Assembly: GCA_023151275.1 (NCBI GenBank)
Contig: JAKLJI010000008.1
Location: 1-64,000 of the forward strand
DNA length: 64,000 nt
Reading direction: 5' to 3'
Source of the DNA: Bacteroidia bacterium
GTDB lineage: Bacteria > Bacteroidota > Bacteroidia > UKL13-3
Shown here: piece by piece, positions 36,257-44,786 of the stretch
How the letters are laid out: each line of letters begins with the position of its first letter
Position numbering within the stretch: position 1 is the first letter of the stretch
Notes under the pieces: generated by a model
Databases searched by the model: none
Told to the model about the DNA's origin: nothing
What the model saw: the letters and a program-made list of their open reading frames with translations, nothing else
Translations under genes and position numbers: made by a program

Positions 36257-36294
36257 AAAAAAAGCCCCGAAAGATTGCTCTCTCGGGGCTTTTT
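36257..36294. terminator. Bidirectional Rho-independent terminator
   Basis: AAGCCCCGA (36262-36270) pairs with TCGGGGCTT (36283-36291); A-run before and T-run after. It serves the glycosyltransferase gene and the convergent T9SS-protein gene. Confidence 0.9.
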
Positions 36295-36310
36295 AATGTG
36301 TTAAGACAGC

Positions 36311-36982
36311 TTATTCGTTTTTGGTAAACGACTTCGATACGGTAGTATTACCATCTTTGAATCGGATGAAGTAAATGCCATTTTGCAAATCACCCAGGTT
36401 GATTTCACTTTCATTACCGCTGTGGATGATGGTTTTAACTCGAACACCCAGGATATTGTAAATGGAAATAGCAATAGGCTCTTTTACGCTGTAACGAATA
36501 GACAAACGCTCTTTAGCAGGATTTGGAAACATGCTGAACTCGTTGTTCTTCACAGTTTCTTTTACGCTAACCGGCCATGCACTAACGATGAAAGTTACAG
36601 TATCGGAGAAGTCTGAGTTTTTGGCGGTGATAATCACACGAACAGTTCCGTTTCCGGGAATGCTGTTTGCGGTAAAATCGCCTCTCATTTCTCCGCTCTT
36701 GTTTTTACCCAGGGTAAAACCGCTTCTGCGTCCAACAGTTACATTGTCCAAGCAATTGAATGGATCGCAAAGGCTGAAGTTCCATCCACTTGGAATGTTA
36801 ACTTCAATCACTTCCCATTCAAAAACAGAATCGCTGCCCGAATTGGTGAAAACTGATTTCGCTTCGATGAGAAATTTATTGCTGGTGGCTTGATTTTTAG
36901 CCACTTTCGGGTTGAGTTCAAACTGTGCAAAAGCACCGTTTAAGCTTAGAATCAAACCTATAAGTAGTAGTAGTTTTTTCAT
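36311..36982 (-). CDS. Secreted protein with type IX sorting domain
   Basis: 223 residues from ATG 36982 (an upstream TTG adds 14 residues before the signal). Signal peptide 'KKLLLLIGLILSLNGAFAQ'. The body (~20-145) is an immunoglobulin-like beta domain ('FLIEAKSVFTNSGSDS', 'VNIPSGWNFSLCDPFNCLD', 'GTVRVIITAKNSDFSDTVTF') of the kind found in surface-displayed proteins. The last ~80 residues ('FSMFPNPAKERLSIRYSV' to 'GIYFIRFKDGNTTVSKSFT') are a type A T9SS C-terminal sorting domain. The Cys pair in 'SLCDPFNCLD' probably forms a disulfide. Cargo of type IX secretion; ligand unknown. Single gene with a shared terminator. Confidence 0.87.
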   Translation of the reverse strand: MKKLLLLIGLILSLNGAFAQFELNPKVAKNQATSNKFLIEAKSVFTNSGSDSVFEWEVIEVNIPSGWNFSLCDPFNCLDNVTVGRRSGFTLGKNKSGEMRGDFTANSIPGNGTVRVIITAKNSDFSDTVTFIVSAWPVSVKETVKNNEFSMFPNPAKERLSIRYSVKEPIAISIYNILGVRVKTIIHSGNESEINLGDLQNGIYFIRFKDGNTTVSKSFTKNE

Positions 36983-37198
36983 ATACATTAATTCGACTGC
37001 AACAAAATTAGTGATAATTTTCAAAAAATCCGCTCATTGTCAAAGATTTCCCTGTTCGGAATCAAAAAGGGTTAAGCGGAATAAGTTGAGGATTATCCAA
37101 GGTAAGTCGGATTTTAGGCCAAAAAGGTTGACTGAAATTTGTTTTTGACCAATACTTCCTGATTTTTCGCAAATTGCAGGCTTAAACCCAAACACCCA

Positions 37199-37633
37199 AT
37201 GCGCGTGCTCATTGTCAATGGTCCCAATTTGAACTTGTTGGGCGAGCGGCAACCCGAGATATACGGGGCCCAAAGTTTTGAAGAATTTTTACAGGAGCTA
37301 AGGGAGAAGTTTAGGGGCATTCAAATTGCTTATTACCAAAGCAATGTGGAAGGCGAGTTGATAAATGCGCTGCATGCCGCCCGATTAAACCAGGATGCGG
37401 TTATTTTGAATGCAGGCGGCTACACCCATACCTCGGTAGCCCTAGGAGATGCGGTAGCTGCGATTTCAATTCCGGTTGTTGAAGTGCATATTTCAAATAT
37501 CCTTGCCCGAGAAGAGTTCAGGCATAAATCGTTCATTTCGCAGCATGCCGCCGGTATCATCAGTGGTTTTGGTTTGATTGGATACGAGTTGGCTTTGAAT
37601 TACTTGGAGAGAAGGCCTAACGGCAGGCAGTAA
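37199..37633 (+). CDS. aroQ: 3-dehydroquinate dehydratase, type II
   Basis: 144 residues. It catalyses the third step of the shikimate pathway, dehydrating 3-dehydroquinate to 3-dehydroshikimate. N-terminal motif 'VLIVNGPNLNLLGERQPEIYG' is typical of the dodecameric type II enzyme; the catalytic Tyr lies in 'EIYGAQSF', and the His in 'VVEVHISNI' is the acid. 'NAGGYTHTSVAL' forms the substrate pocket. Single gene; a 174-bp gap separates it from a convergent protein gene, with an inverted repeat near 37724. Confidence 0.96.
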   Translation: MRVLIVNGPNLNLLGERQPEIYGAQSFEEFLQELREKFRGIQIAYYQSNVEGELINALHAARLNQDAVILNAGGYTHTSVALGDAVAAISIPVVEVHISNILAREEFRHKSFISQHAAGIISGFGLIGYELALNYLERRPNGRQ

Positions 37634-37723
37634 GCATTTATGCAAAGAGTTTCTTACACAGTGAAACATTTAGGTTCGCAAATTGGGTGAGATTGACAAT
37701 GTATTGGTACCTGCGTTAGAATA

Positions 37724-37758
37724 TCGAGAGCCAGGCATTGTATAATCCTGACTCTCGA
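37724..37758. terminator. Inverted repeat between aroQ and a DUF937 gene
   Basis: TCGAGAGCCAGG pairs with CCTGACTCTCGA around an 11-nt loop, with one G-T mismatch. No strong T-run follows, so it may be a weak bidirectional terminator or an mRNA-end structure. Confidence 0.5.
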
Positions 37759-37783
37759 AATAAGTATTAATTGGATAGAGAAT

Positions 37784-38224
37784 TTATTTCCCAAACAATC
37801 CACCTAGGTTATTCAGGATTCCGCCCAGGTTGCCACCGGCAAGACTTTGGGTTATGGAACCCAGGTCGAAGCTGGAATCGTTGGGGTCGTTGGTTTTGGA
37901 TACCAATTGATTCATCACCGTTGGAACCAGTTGCTGCACCATGTTGTTGGCCGTAGAGGGGTCGAGTCCGAAGCGACTAGCCAATTGGCCCGCCACTTGA
38001 TTGCCAATTTGCGAAACCATGGGGTGACTTCCAATTTGTCCTTGTTGGAACAAGCTGCTGAGGTTTTCGATTCCGCCCTCAGCGAGTTGGCCTTTTAGTG
38101 CATCCAGGATACCACCGGCAGTGGTTTGAATGGCCTCATCGTTGTTTTCGTTGGGGATGGCAGCATTGTTGATGATGGCCTCTCCGGCATTTTCTTTGAC
38201 GAGATTGATTAATTGATCAAGCAT
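37784..38224 (-). CDS. DUF937/YidB-like protein
   Basis: 146 residues. Typical Gly/Asn/Leu-rich helical protein: 'MLDQLINLVKENAGEAI', 'TTAGGILDALKGQLAEGGIE', 'SLFQQGQIGSHPMVSQIG', 'SRFGLDPSTANNMVQQLVP' and the ending 'GGNLGGILNNLGGLFGK'. Matches the DUF937/YidB group, small soluble proteins of unknown role that recur in genomes of many phyla. No signal peptide. It stands alone and is convergent with aroQ. Confidence 0.88.
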   Translation of the reverse strand: MLDQLINLVKENAGEAIINNAAIPNENNDEAIQTTAGGILDALKGQLAEGGIENLSSLFQQGQIGSHPMVSQIGNQVAGQLASRFGLDPSTANNMVQQLVPTVMNQLVSKTNDPNDSSFDLGSITQSLAGGNLGGILNNLGGLFGK

Positions 38225-38703
38225 GGTTTGTTATGGGTTTGATGAAATGGGAAAGAATGAACTTTAAAAGTTAAGTGCCAATTTATGGAATATCCGGCTG
38301 TTCTAGAAAATGGAAATAGCATGGCAAGCCGCTTTGGCTTTAATTTTGCGAAGCAACTCCCAATTTTTAGGATTCAGGTTTCTGGATTCATGCACCTAAA
38401 GCTCCCGGGAGTATGCAAATGTCTGGACCTGATAAACAATTTTTTCAGGCCAAATTATTTTTTCATGAAATTTCCGAAGCTAAAATTTTGCAATCTTCAA
38501 GGTAGTTCTTTTTAGTAAAAGCAGATTTACTCCTCAAGGAATTGGATAGCTCCAAAGAACTAAGCGGATTTTTGAAAATTTCGGGGAGATAAAAGCCTCT
38601 CATTATAGCCTTGTTTTACTCGCAGATGCCTCTGGTCATCTGCTTATTGAAGGTGATAAGATGCGTTTATCAAATTGCAAAGTTTTGTACATCTGAATTA
38701 ATC
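38225..38703. other. Intergenic, mostly unassigned
   Basis: A 479-bp AT-rich gap between the DUF937 gene and the DUF4160 remnant. I see only a 7-bp stem GCAGATG/CATCTGC at 38622-38643 and a CTCCCGGGAG palindrome near 38403. No protein frame is convincing. Confidence 0.4.
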
Positions 38704-39017
38704 ATGAGAAAATCCCTAAAATTTTAGAATACCTTGGAATCCTCATCTTTTTCTATTCAAATGAGCATGAGCCAATTCATGTTCATGCAAAATACAATGG
38801 ATGTGAAAGTAAGGCTGAGTTTTACATTGTTGAAGGAAAAATTATTGAGGTCAAAATTAAACCAGTTAAAGGTTTAGTTCCATTGACAGGAGCAAAGTTG
38901 AAGGATTTTGAAGATTTTCTTGAGAAGTTTTCAGAGAGGATAGTCGAAAAATGGGTTGATTATTTTGTATATCACAAAAATGTTGAGTTTGAGAAAATCA
39001 CAAAACGTATCAAATGA
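38704..39017 (+). pseudogene. DUF4160 gene disrupted by a 1-nt frameshift at codon 3
   Basis: From 38706 to the TGA at 39015 a frame encodes a full DUF4160 protein: 'KIPKILEYLGILIFFYSNE', 'HEPIHVHAKYNGCESKAEFY', 'GLVPLTGAKLKDFEDFLEKF' and 'WVDYFVYHKN'. It lacks an in-frame ATG: the only ATG (38704) is one base out of frame. If the A-run in ATGAGAAAATCCC had one more A, translation would start 'MRKIPKILEY', the natural N-terminus. So this is either a one-base deletion or slippage in a homopolymer, or a sequencing error. The stop overlaps the start of the DUF2442 gene by 4 bp (ATGA). DUF4160 and DUF2442 pairs are common and suspected of being toxin-antitoxin-like. Confidence 0.85.
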
Positions 39018-39298
39018 AAATAGTTGAAGAGTATCAAGGAGATTATTCAGATTTGATTGAGATCAAGTCGGCTACCTATATGGGTGATTTTACCATTCGA
39101 ATTGATTTTAATGACGGAGTTACTAAGCTGGTTAATTTTAAATCATTCCTAGAAACATCCTATCACCCATCGATAAGAAAATACTTGGATGAGTATAAGT
39201 TCAAAGAATTTGAAATCATTGATGGGAATTTGAATTGGAACGATTATGAGTTGATATTCCCGGTTTATGACCTATACCAGGGAAAAGTTAAAAAATAG
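39014..39298 (+). CDS. DUF2442-domain protein
   Basis: 94 residues. Family signature 'IKSATYMGDFTIRIDFNDGV', followed by 'LVNFKSFLETSYHPSIRKYL' and 'LNWNDYELIFPVYDLYQ'. DUF2442 proteins are small and often co-occur with DUF4160 genes, a pairing suspected to be a toxin-antitoxin-like module. Here the ATG overlaps the stop of the broken DUF4160 gene (ATGA), so translational coupling would be lost or weak if the frameshift is real. Start of the defence island. Confidence 0.88.
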   Translation: MKIVEEYQGDYSDLIEIKSATYMGDFTIRIDFNDGVTKLVNFKSFLETSYHPSIRKYLDEYKFKEFEIIDGNLNWNDYELIFPVYDLYQGKVKK

Positions 39299-39554
39299 GA
39301 TTGAGCTTAGTGGAATAAGCCATTTAAACTAGGAAACCATATAGACAATCTATTACTGCAAAATAACTTTAACAATTGCACTATTCAGGTTGAATGGCTA
39401 CGAAGCTCAGTTTCCCTCACTCACGATAAAGGTGCATTTGCTATGCTCGAGAAAAGCCAATTTCTTGGGCCTTTTGGATATCCTAATGAAGTTCAAATGC
39501 CTTTGCCGTGTTAAAGTTAACTTATTTTTTTGTTTCACTTTAGGGAAACATGGT

Positions 39555-39562
39555 TAAATTTG
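39555..39562 (+). promoter_or_regulatory. -7 promoter element of the HigB-type gene
   Basis: TAAATTTG matches TAnnTTTG. A T-rich TTTTTTTG lies about 20 bp upstream as a -33 element. Transcription would begin almost at the GTG start codon (39567), giving a leaderless message. Confidence 0.5.
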
Positions 39563-39566
39563 TAGC

Positions 39567-39914
39567 GTGGGCAAGGTTCAGAAATACAGAAAGATAGTGT
39601 TCTATAAAAACTACTTTCAAGATTTTTTTATCAAACAAAACAAGAAAGTAAAAGCAAAGATTGTTTGGACTTTTGATTTGGTTGAGGATTTGGAAAGAGT
39701 TCCGGAGACCTATCTAAAACACCTAGAAAATACGGAAGGGCTTTATGAAATCCGAGTTCAATTTGGGAGCGATATTTTTAGAATTTTCTGTTTTTTCGAT
39801 CAGGGACAGCTTGTTGTTTTGGCAAATGGCTTTCAAAAGAAATCCCAGAAGACACCCCAAAAAGAAATTGAAATGGCAGTTAAAATAAAGGCAGAATATG
39901 AAAACGAAAAATAA
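39567..39914 (+). CDS. HigB/Gp49-like toxin of a toxin-antitoxin pair
   Basis: 115 residues from GTG 39567, the first start in the frame, matching the expected N-terminus 'KVQKYRKIVFYKNYFQDFF'. Signature of the RelE-superfamily Gp49/HigB group: 'VKAKIVWTFDLVEDLERVPE', 'LKHLENTEGLYEIRVQFGSD', 'FRIFCFFDQGQLVVLANGFQ' and 'KKSQKTPQKEIEMA'. Such toxins cleave mRNA at the ribosome. The gene overlaps the antitoxin by 17 bp, toxin first, the usual HigBA order. Immediately upstream lies a 268-bp stretch with nothing convincing. Chromosomal TA module at the edge of the restriction island. Confidence 0.92.
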   Translation: MGKVQKYRKIVFYKNYFQDFFIKQNKKVKAKIVWTFDLVEDLERVPETYLKHLENTEGLYEIRVQFGSDIFRIFCFFDQGQLVVLANGFQKKSQKTPQKEIEMAVKIKAEYENEK

Positions 39915-40203
39915 GAACTTGATATCCTTGGAGGAGTTTAAAGAAAAGAATTACGGAAAGCGAGGAACTAAAGAGCGAGATGAACTCGAGGCAGGTTACG
40001 AGGCATTTAAAATTGGTGCTTTGATACATGATACACGCGTGGAAATGGGAATGACCCAAGAGCAACTAGCAGAGAAGGTTGGCACAACGAAATCGTATAT
40101 TTCAAAAATTGAGAACAACATCAAAGAAGCTCGCCTTTCGACCCTTCAAAAAATCATTGAGCTAGGGTTTGGCGGTCGTCTTGAGCTAAACATAAAAATC
40201 TAG
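39898..40203 (+). CDS. Xre-family antitoxin of the HigBA-type pair
   Basis: 101 residues. It carries a helix-turn-helix of the Xre/Cro type: 'IHDTRVEMGMTQEQLAEKVG' and 'TTKSYISKIENNIKEARLST', and an N-terminal extension ('SLEEFKEKNYGKRGTKERDE') that usually contacts the toxin. It overlaps the toxin gene by 17 bp, so the two are co-translated; family knowledge says it neutralises the toxin and represses its own promoter. The downstream 900 bp contain nothing clearly coding. Confidence 0.92.
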   Translation: MKTKNKNLISLEEFKEKNYGKRGTKERDELEAGYEAFKIGALIHDTRVEMGMTQEQLAEKVGTTKSYISKIENNIKEARLSTLQKIIELGFGGRLELNIKI

Positions 40204-41124
40204 CATACCTTTTAAATCCGAAAATTGAGCCTGAATTTTTCTGCTCCTTATTCAAAAGGGGATTTCAAAAGCAATGCTTCACACTTCATTTAGGCTGTTC
40301 TGTTTCCTATAAACCTGGCTTATCGAATATTAAGCTTGCCAATCAGGTGCGTGGATTTCCCACAAATTTCGCTGATGCCCACAGATTAGTTGCTGGGAAA
40401 ATTTAGAAGAGATAGAGAGCCTCAAGCCCGTTGCATACCAAACTAAGTTTAGCTAGAGCTGCAGGGTAAAAAGGAAATCAGTTAATTCTATTTCCAGCAA
40501 TTTCCTGGGCAAATTTCCATGAGTAAGGCTTTGTTGAGTTGCAGCTAGGGCAGCTTAAATCAATATTGTTGCATAGCGCTTTCTTGTAGTTGGGAATTGG
40601 ATTCTCCCAAGCCTTTCATCCGAAAGAAACTGGTGCAATTGAAAGCGAACCGGGGATATTGGTTGAACCGAACTATTCAAAACAAGTCGATATTCCTACA
40701 AAAAGCATGGTCTATGTATGACATTTCGGTCATCGTTCATCCTTTTCGGGAGGAACTTGCTACTTTTAGTATCCTTGTTCTTGCATAAAGTAGCAGCTAT
40801 GTATAGCAATCCGGACAGCGCTTCTAGTTTTTAGGAGGATTGACGAACTGTTTTCTATACATGCGCTTCATGTAGGAATGGGCTATGTATAGTTTGCAAT
40901 ACGTTGCATCCTCATCCAGGCAAGAAGATTCATTGTTTTTGGTGGAGCTTGTTCAGGTTGGCTAAGGTATTGAGCAAAATCGACGAAAGGGGGCAGGGAT
41001 TCCTGTGGTTGCTTGATGGCTTTTGGAACTGGTTTTCTAAATTCAATTAGCATTATTGTTGCAACTAGCAGTTGAGAACTGGTTTTTTTGCTTAATTTGA
41101 ACAACTGTAAATTTTTAGGCAATA
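40204..41124. other. Long intergenic, nothing recognised
   Basis: A 921-bp gap between the HigBA pair and hsdR. ORFs of 60-90 codons occur on both strands but show no domain or start context and no composition like coding sequence. It may be decayed mobile DNA, but I see no readable remnant. Confidence 0.4.
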
Positions 41125-43938
41125 GTGAAGAACGAGAAACTGACAAGGAAGGAAATCATTGACAATCGCTTATTGCAAGCGGGTTGGAATGTTCCTGATC
41201 CAACTCAGGTGATAGAGGAGTTTGATATTCACTTGTTTGCTGTGGAAGACCCTTTGCAACATCCTTATGCGGGTCACCAATACAGTGATTATGTGTTGTT
41301 GGGAAGAGATGGAAAACCGCTTGCTGTGGTTGAAGCCAAAAAAACGTCGGTAGATGCGGCCTTGGGCCGCGAGCAGGCTAAACAATATTGCTACAATATT
41401 CAGAAGACACAAGGAGGTGAATTGCCTTTTTGCTTCTATACCAATGGACACGATATCTTCTTTTGGGATTTGGATAACTATCCTCCCAAAAAGGTCTTTG
41501 GCTTTCCAACTCGCGACGATCTTGAGCGCTATGCCTATATCCGCAAGGCGAGAAAGCAATTGGCCGGAGATTTTATCAATACCAAAATTGCAGGAAGAAG
41601 CTACCAGATTCAAGCCATACGTGCTGTGATGGAGGCGATTGAAAAACGGAAGAGGAAGTTTTTATTGGTAATGGCAACGGGTACAGGCAAAACCAGAACT
41701 TGCATTGCTTTGGTTGATGCACTCATGCGAGCCGGTTGGGCAGAACGGGTTTTATTTCTTGTTGACCGCATTGCACTTCGCGACCAAACTCTGGAAGCTT
41801 TCAAAGAGCATTTGCCGCATGAGCCGCGTTGGCCCAAACAAGGGGAGAAAGAAATTGCCAACGACAGGCGCATTTATGTTTCTACCTATCCAACCATGCT
41901 GAATGTGATTCGCAATGAAGACAAGCGTTTGAGTCCCCATTTCTTTGACCTAATTGTGGTGGATGAAAGTCACAGAAGCATTTACAATACCTACCAGGAA
42001 ATTCTGGATTACTTCAATACCATTACGCTTGGTTTAACTGCAACGCCGACCGATGTGATAGACCACAACACCTTTCAATTGTTTGAATGTGAAGATGGCG
42101 TTCCAACTTTCGCTTATTCGTATGAAGAGGCAGTAAATCATGTGCCACCCTTCCTGAGCAATTTTCAGGTAATGAAAATCAAAACCAAGTTTCAGGATGA
42201 AGGCATAAACAAACGAACCATTTCACTGGAAGACCAGCAGAAATTAATTTTAGAAGGCAAGGAAATTGAAGAGATTAATTACGAAGGAACCGAGATTGAA
42301 AAGAAGGTAATCAACCGTGGTACAAATGCTTTGATTGTCCGTGAGTTCATGGAAGAATGCATCAAAGATGCCAATGGCGTTTTACCCGGAAAGACCATAT
42401 TCTTCTGCATCAGCAAGGCTCATGCAAGGCGAGTGGAAGAGATTTTTGATTCGCTGTACCCGCAATACAAAGGCGAGTTAGCCAAAGTTTTGGTGAGTGA
42501 AGATCCGCGTGTTTATGGCAAAGGCGGTTTGCTCGACCAGTTTGTTCACAACGATATGCCACGCATTGCCATTAGTGTTGATATGCTCGACACCGGAATT
42601 GATGTGCGTGAATTGGTAAATTTGGTTTTTGCAAAACCCGTTTACAGCTATACCAAGTTTTGGCAAATGATAGGTCGAGGAACCCGCTTGTTGGAGCCGG
42701 AAAAAAGTAAACCCTGGTGTACCGAGAAAAACAATTTTCTGATTCTTGACTGCTGGGACAATTTTGAGTATTTCAAAATTAATCCGAAAGGAAAAGAGCC
42801 AAAGCCTCAAATTCCGTTGCCAGTGCGCCTGTTTGGTTTGCGCTTGGAGAAAATTGAAGAAGCCCAAGAACAGGGAGTTTGGACTATTGTAGAAAACGAA
42901 ATTCAGAAAGTCAGAAGGCAACTAGAAGCGCTTCCAAAAAATTCAGTTGTGGTTATGGAAGCCCGAAATGAATTGCAGCGCATGGACGATGAAAACTTTT
43001 GGAATAAACTCAGCTCCGATAAAATGGAGTTTTTAGACTCGGTTGTTAAACCTCTCTTGCGCTCCGTTTCGGATGTTGACTTCAAGGCTATGCGTTTTGA
43101 AAAAGACATGGTTGAAGTATCGTTGGCACATTTGGCAGGTGAAACCGAGAAGTTTGAAACCTTGAAGGAAAGCATCATCGAAGTAATTGGTGAACTGCCT
43201 TTGAGCATTAACGTTGTAGCGCGTGAAGAAGCCTTGATACGGCAAGCGCAAACCAATCATTTTTGGGCAAGCCCGCCTGATGCTGGTGTTGATTTTCTTG
43301 AGGCCAGGTTTGAAGAATTGATTCAGAAACTATCGCCCCTGATGAAATTCCGAGAAGCCGTAATTCCCTTAGCTCCTGCAAAATTTAACCTGAAGGATAT
43401 TCTCGTTGAAAAGGAATATGTAGAGTTTGGTCCACAGCACGAAGCCTTGAGTGTGGCCAAATACCGTGAATTGGTTGAGCAGAAAATCAATGAACTGGTT
43501 TCTAGCAGTCCGATTTTGCAAAAACTAAAACAAGGTCAAGAAATCACCAAAGAAGAAACCGAGCAATTAGCCGAGGAATTGCACAACGAGCATCCCCATA
43601 TTACCATTGATTTGCTTCGCAAGGTTTACAATCATCGCAAAGCAGCATTGGTGCAATTTATCAAACATATTTTAGGCATTGAGCAATTAGAAACCTTTGC
43701 CGAAACAGTTACCAAGGCTTTTGATGACTTTGTTTCAAATCACAGTTACCTTTCTGGCCGGCAACTTCAATTTCTTGATTTGCTAAAGAATTACGTATTG
43801 GAAAAAGGCGAGGTGAGCAAACGTAATTTGATAGAATCACCCTTTACCATGCTTCATCCCGAAGGAATACGCGGGGTTTTCACGCAAAGAGAGATTGATG
43901 AAATTCTAAGTTTAACCGAAAAAGTATTAGCTGCATGA
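41125..43938 (+). CDS. hsdR: Type I restriction endonuclease subunit R
   Basis: 937 residues from GTG 41125. The motor and nuclease of a type I restriction system, cutting DNA far from the site after ATP-driven translocation. N-terminal PD-(D/E)XK nuclease with Asp55 ('QYSDYVLLG') and 'VVEAKK' (Glu70-Ala-Lys72), then a superfamily 2 helicase: Walker A 'MATGTGKTRTCIAL', Walker B variant 'VVDESHRSIYNTY', motif III 'LGLTATP' and 'QMIGRGTRL'. The C-terminal third (~600-937) is helical, like the EcoEI/EcoR124 R-subunit tail that contacts the methylase. The stop overlaps the next start by 4 bp (ATGA), so the unusual Bro-N gene is coupled to it. Confidence 0.96.
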   Translation: MKNEKLTRKEIIDNRLLQAGWNVPDPTQVIEEFDIHLFAVEDPLQHPYAGHQYSDYVLLGRDGKPLAVVEAKKTSVDAALGREQAKQYCYNIQKTQGGELPFCFYTNGHDIFFWDLDNYPPKKVFGFPTRDDLERYAYIRKARKQLAGDFINTKIAGRSYQIQAIRAVMEAIEKRKRKFLLVMATGTGKTRTCIALVDALMRAGWAERVLFLVDRIALRDQTLEAFKEHLPHEPRWPKQGEKEIANDRRIYVSTYPTMLNVIRNEDKRLSPHFFDLIVVDESHRSIYNTYQEILDYFNTITLGLTATPTDVIDHNTFQLFECEDGVPTFAYSYEEAVNHVPPFLSNFQVMKIKTKFQDEGINKRTISLEDQQKLILEGKEIEEINYEGTEIEKKVINRGTNALIVREFMEECIKDANGVLPGKTIFFCISKAHARRVEEIFDSLYPQYKGELAKVLVSEDPRVYGKGGLLDQFVHNDMPRIAISVDMLDTGIDVRELVNLVFAKPVYSYTKFWQMIGRGTRLLEPEKSKPWCTEKNNFLILDCWDNFEYFKINPKGKEPKPQIPLPVRLFGLRLEKIEEAQEQGVWTIVENEIQKVRRQLEALPKNSVVVMEARNELQRMDDENFWNKLSSDKMEFLDSVVKPLLRSVSDVDFKAMRFEKDMVEVSLAHLAGETEKFETLKESIIEVIGELPLSINVVAREEALIRQAQTNHFWASPPDAGVDFLEARFEELIQKLSPLMKFREAVIPLAPAKFNLKDILVEKEYVEFGPQHEALSVAKYRELVEQKINELVSSSPILQKLKQGQEITKEETEQLAEELHNEHPHITIDLLRKVYNHRKAALVQFIKHILGIEQLETFAETVTKAFDDFVSNHSYLSGRQLQFLDLLKNYVLEKGEVSKRNLIESPFTMLHPEGIRGVFTQREIDEILSLTEKVLAA

Positions 43939-44786
43939 GCAAACAAACCGATATTAAACTCTTCGAGGATAAAAAAGTTAGAACGCTTTGGGATGAGGAG
44001 AAAGAAAAATGGTATTTATCAATTGTAGATGTGATTGCTGTTTTAACCGATAGCCCGAATCCAAGAAAATATTGGAGCGTGCTTAAAACAAGACTAAAAG
44101 CAGAGGGAAGCCAGTTGGCTACAAATTGTAGTCAACTGAAAATGCAATCAGCAGATGGCAAATATTATCTTACCGATGTAGCGGATACCGAGCAGCTTTT
44201 TCGCCTTATTCAATCTATTCCTTCACCCAAGGCCGAACCTTTTAAACAATGGTTGGCACAGGTAGCTGCTGAACGCTTAGATGAAATGCAAGATCCGGAA
44301 TTAAGCATTGATAGGGCACTCGAACAGTATATGAAACTTGGCTATTCAGAAAACTGGATAAACCAACGCCTTAAAAGTATTGAAGTTAGAAAGGAACTTA
44401 CAGACGAATGGAAAAAACGGGGATTGAAAGAGGGCGTTCAGTTTGCTACATTAACCGATATTATCACTAAAGCCTGGAGCGATAGAACCACCAAGGAATA
44501 CAAAGTGCTGAAGGGTTTGAAGAAAGAAAACTTGCGGGATAATATGACAAACACCGAACTCATTTTAAATATGCTTGCCGAGGCATCCACAAAAGACATA
44601 TCCGCAGCAACCAATCCGAAAGATTTTGAAGCAAGCAAGAAAGTAGCCAAACAAGGCGGAAATGTTGCAAAGGTGGCGCGCAAAGAACTGGAAGCTAAAA
44701 CAGGTAAGAGTGTAGTAAGCTCGTTAAATGCCAAAACCACATTGCAAGTGAATGCGGGAAATAAGAAAAAACTCAAGAAGAAATAA
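43935..44786 (+). CDS. Bro-N/DinD-like protein in the type I restriction operon
   Basis: 283 residues. N-terminal Bro-N-type DNA-binding domain ('VRTLWDEEKEKWYLSIVDVI', 'LTDSPNPRKYWSVLKTRLK', 'YYLTDVADTEQLFRLIQSI'), as in phage antirepressors and baculovirus BRO proteins. The C-terminal part ('LKEGVQFATLTDIITKAWS', 'NTELILNMLAEASTKDI', 'GGNVAKVARKELEAKTGKSV') resembles the C-terminus of the SOS protein DinD. It has ATGA overlap with hsdR and its TAA abuts the ATG of hsdM, so it is translated between R and M subunits. Genes like this do appear in Bacteroidota type I loci; a control or anti-phage sensing role is inferred, not shown. A decayed second copy follows hsdS. Confidence 0.88.
   Translation: MSKQTDIKLFEDKKVRTLWDEEKEKWYLSIVDVIAVLTDSPNPRKYWSVLKTRLKAEGSQLATNCSQLKMQSADGKYYLTDVADTEQLFRLIQSIPSPKAEPFKQWLAQVAAERLDEMQDPELSIDRALEQYMKLGYSENWINQRLKSIEVRKELTDEWKKRGLKEGVQFATLTDIITKAWSDRTTKEYKVLKGLKKENLRDNMTNTELILNMLAEASTKDISAATNPKDFEASKKVAKQGGNVAKVARKELEAKTGKSVVSSLNAKTTLQVNAGNKKKLKKK

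Noticed and set aside
40597-41146. Two ORFs of 63 and 87 codons before hsdR
   Set aside because: No domain, poor start context, one overlaps the hsdR start; composition not coding-like.
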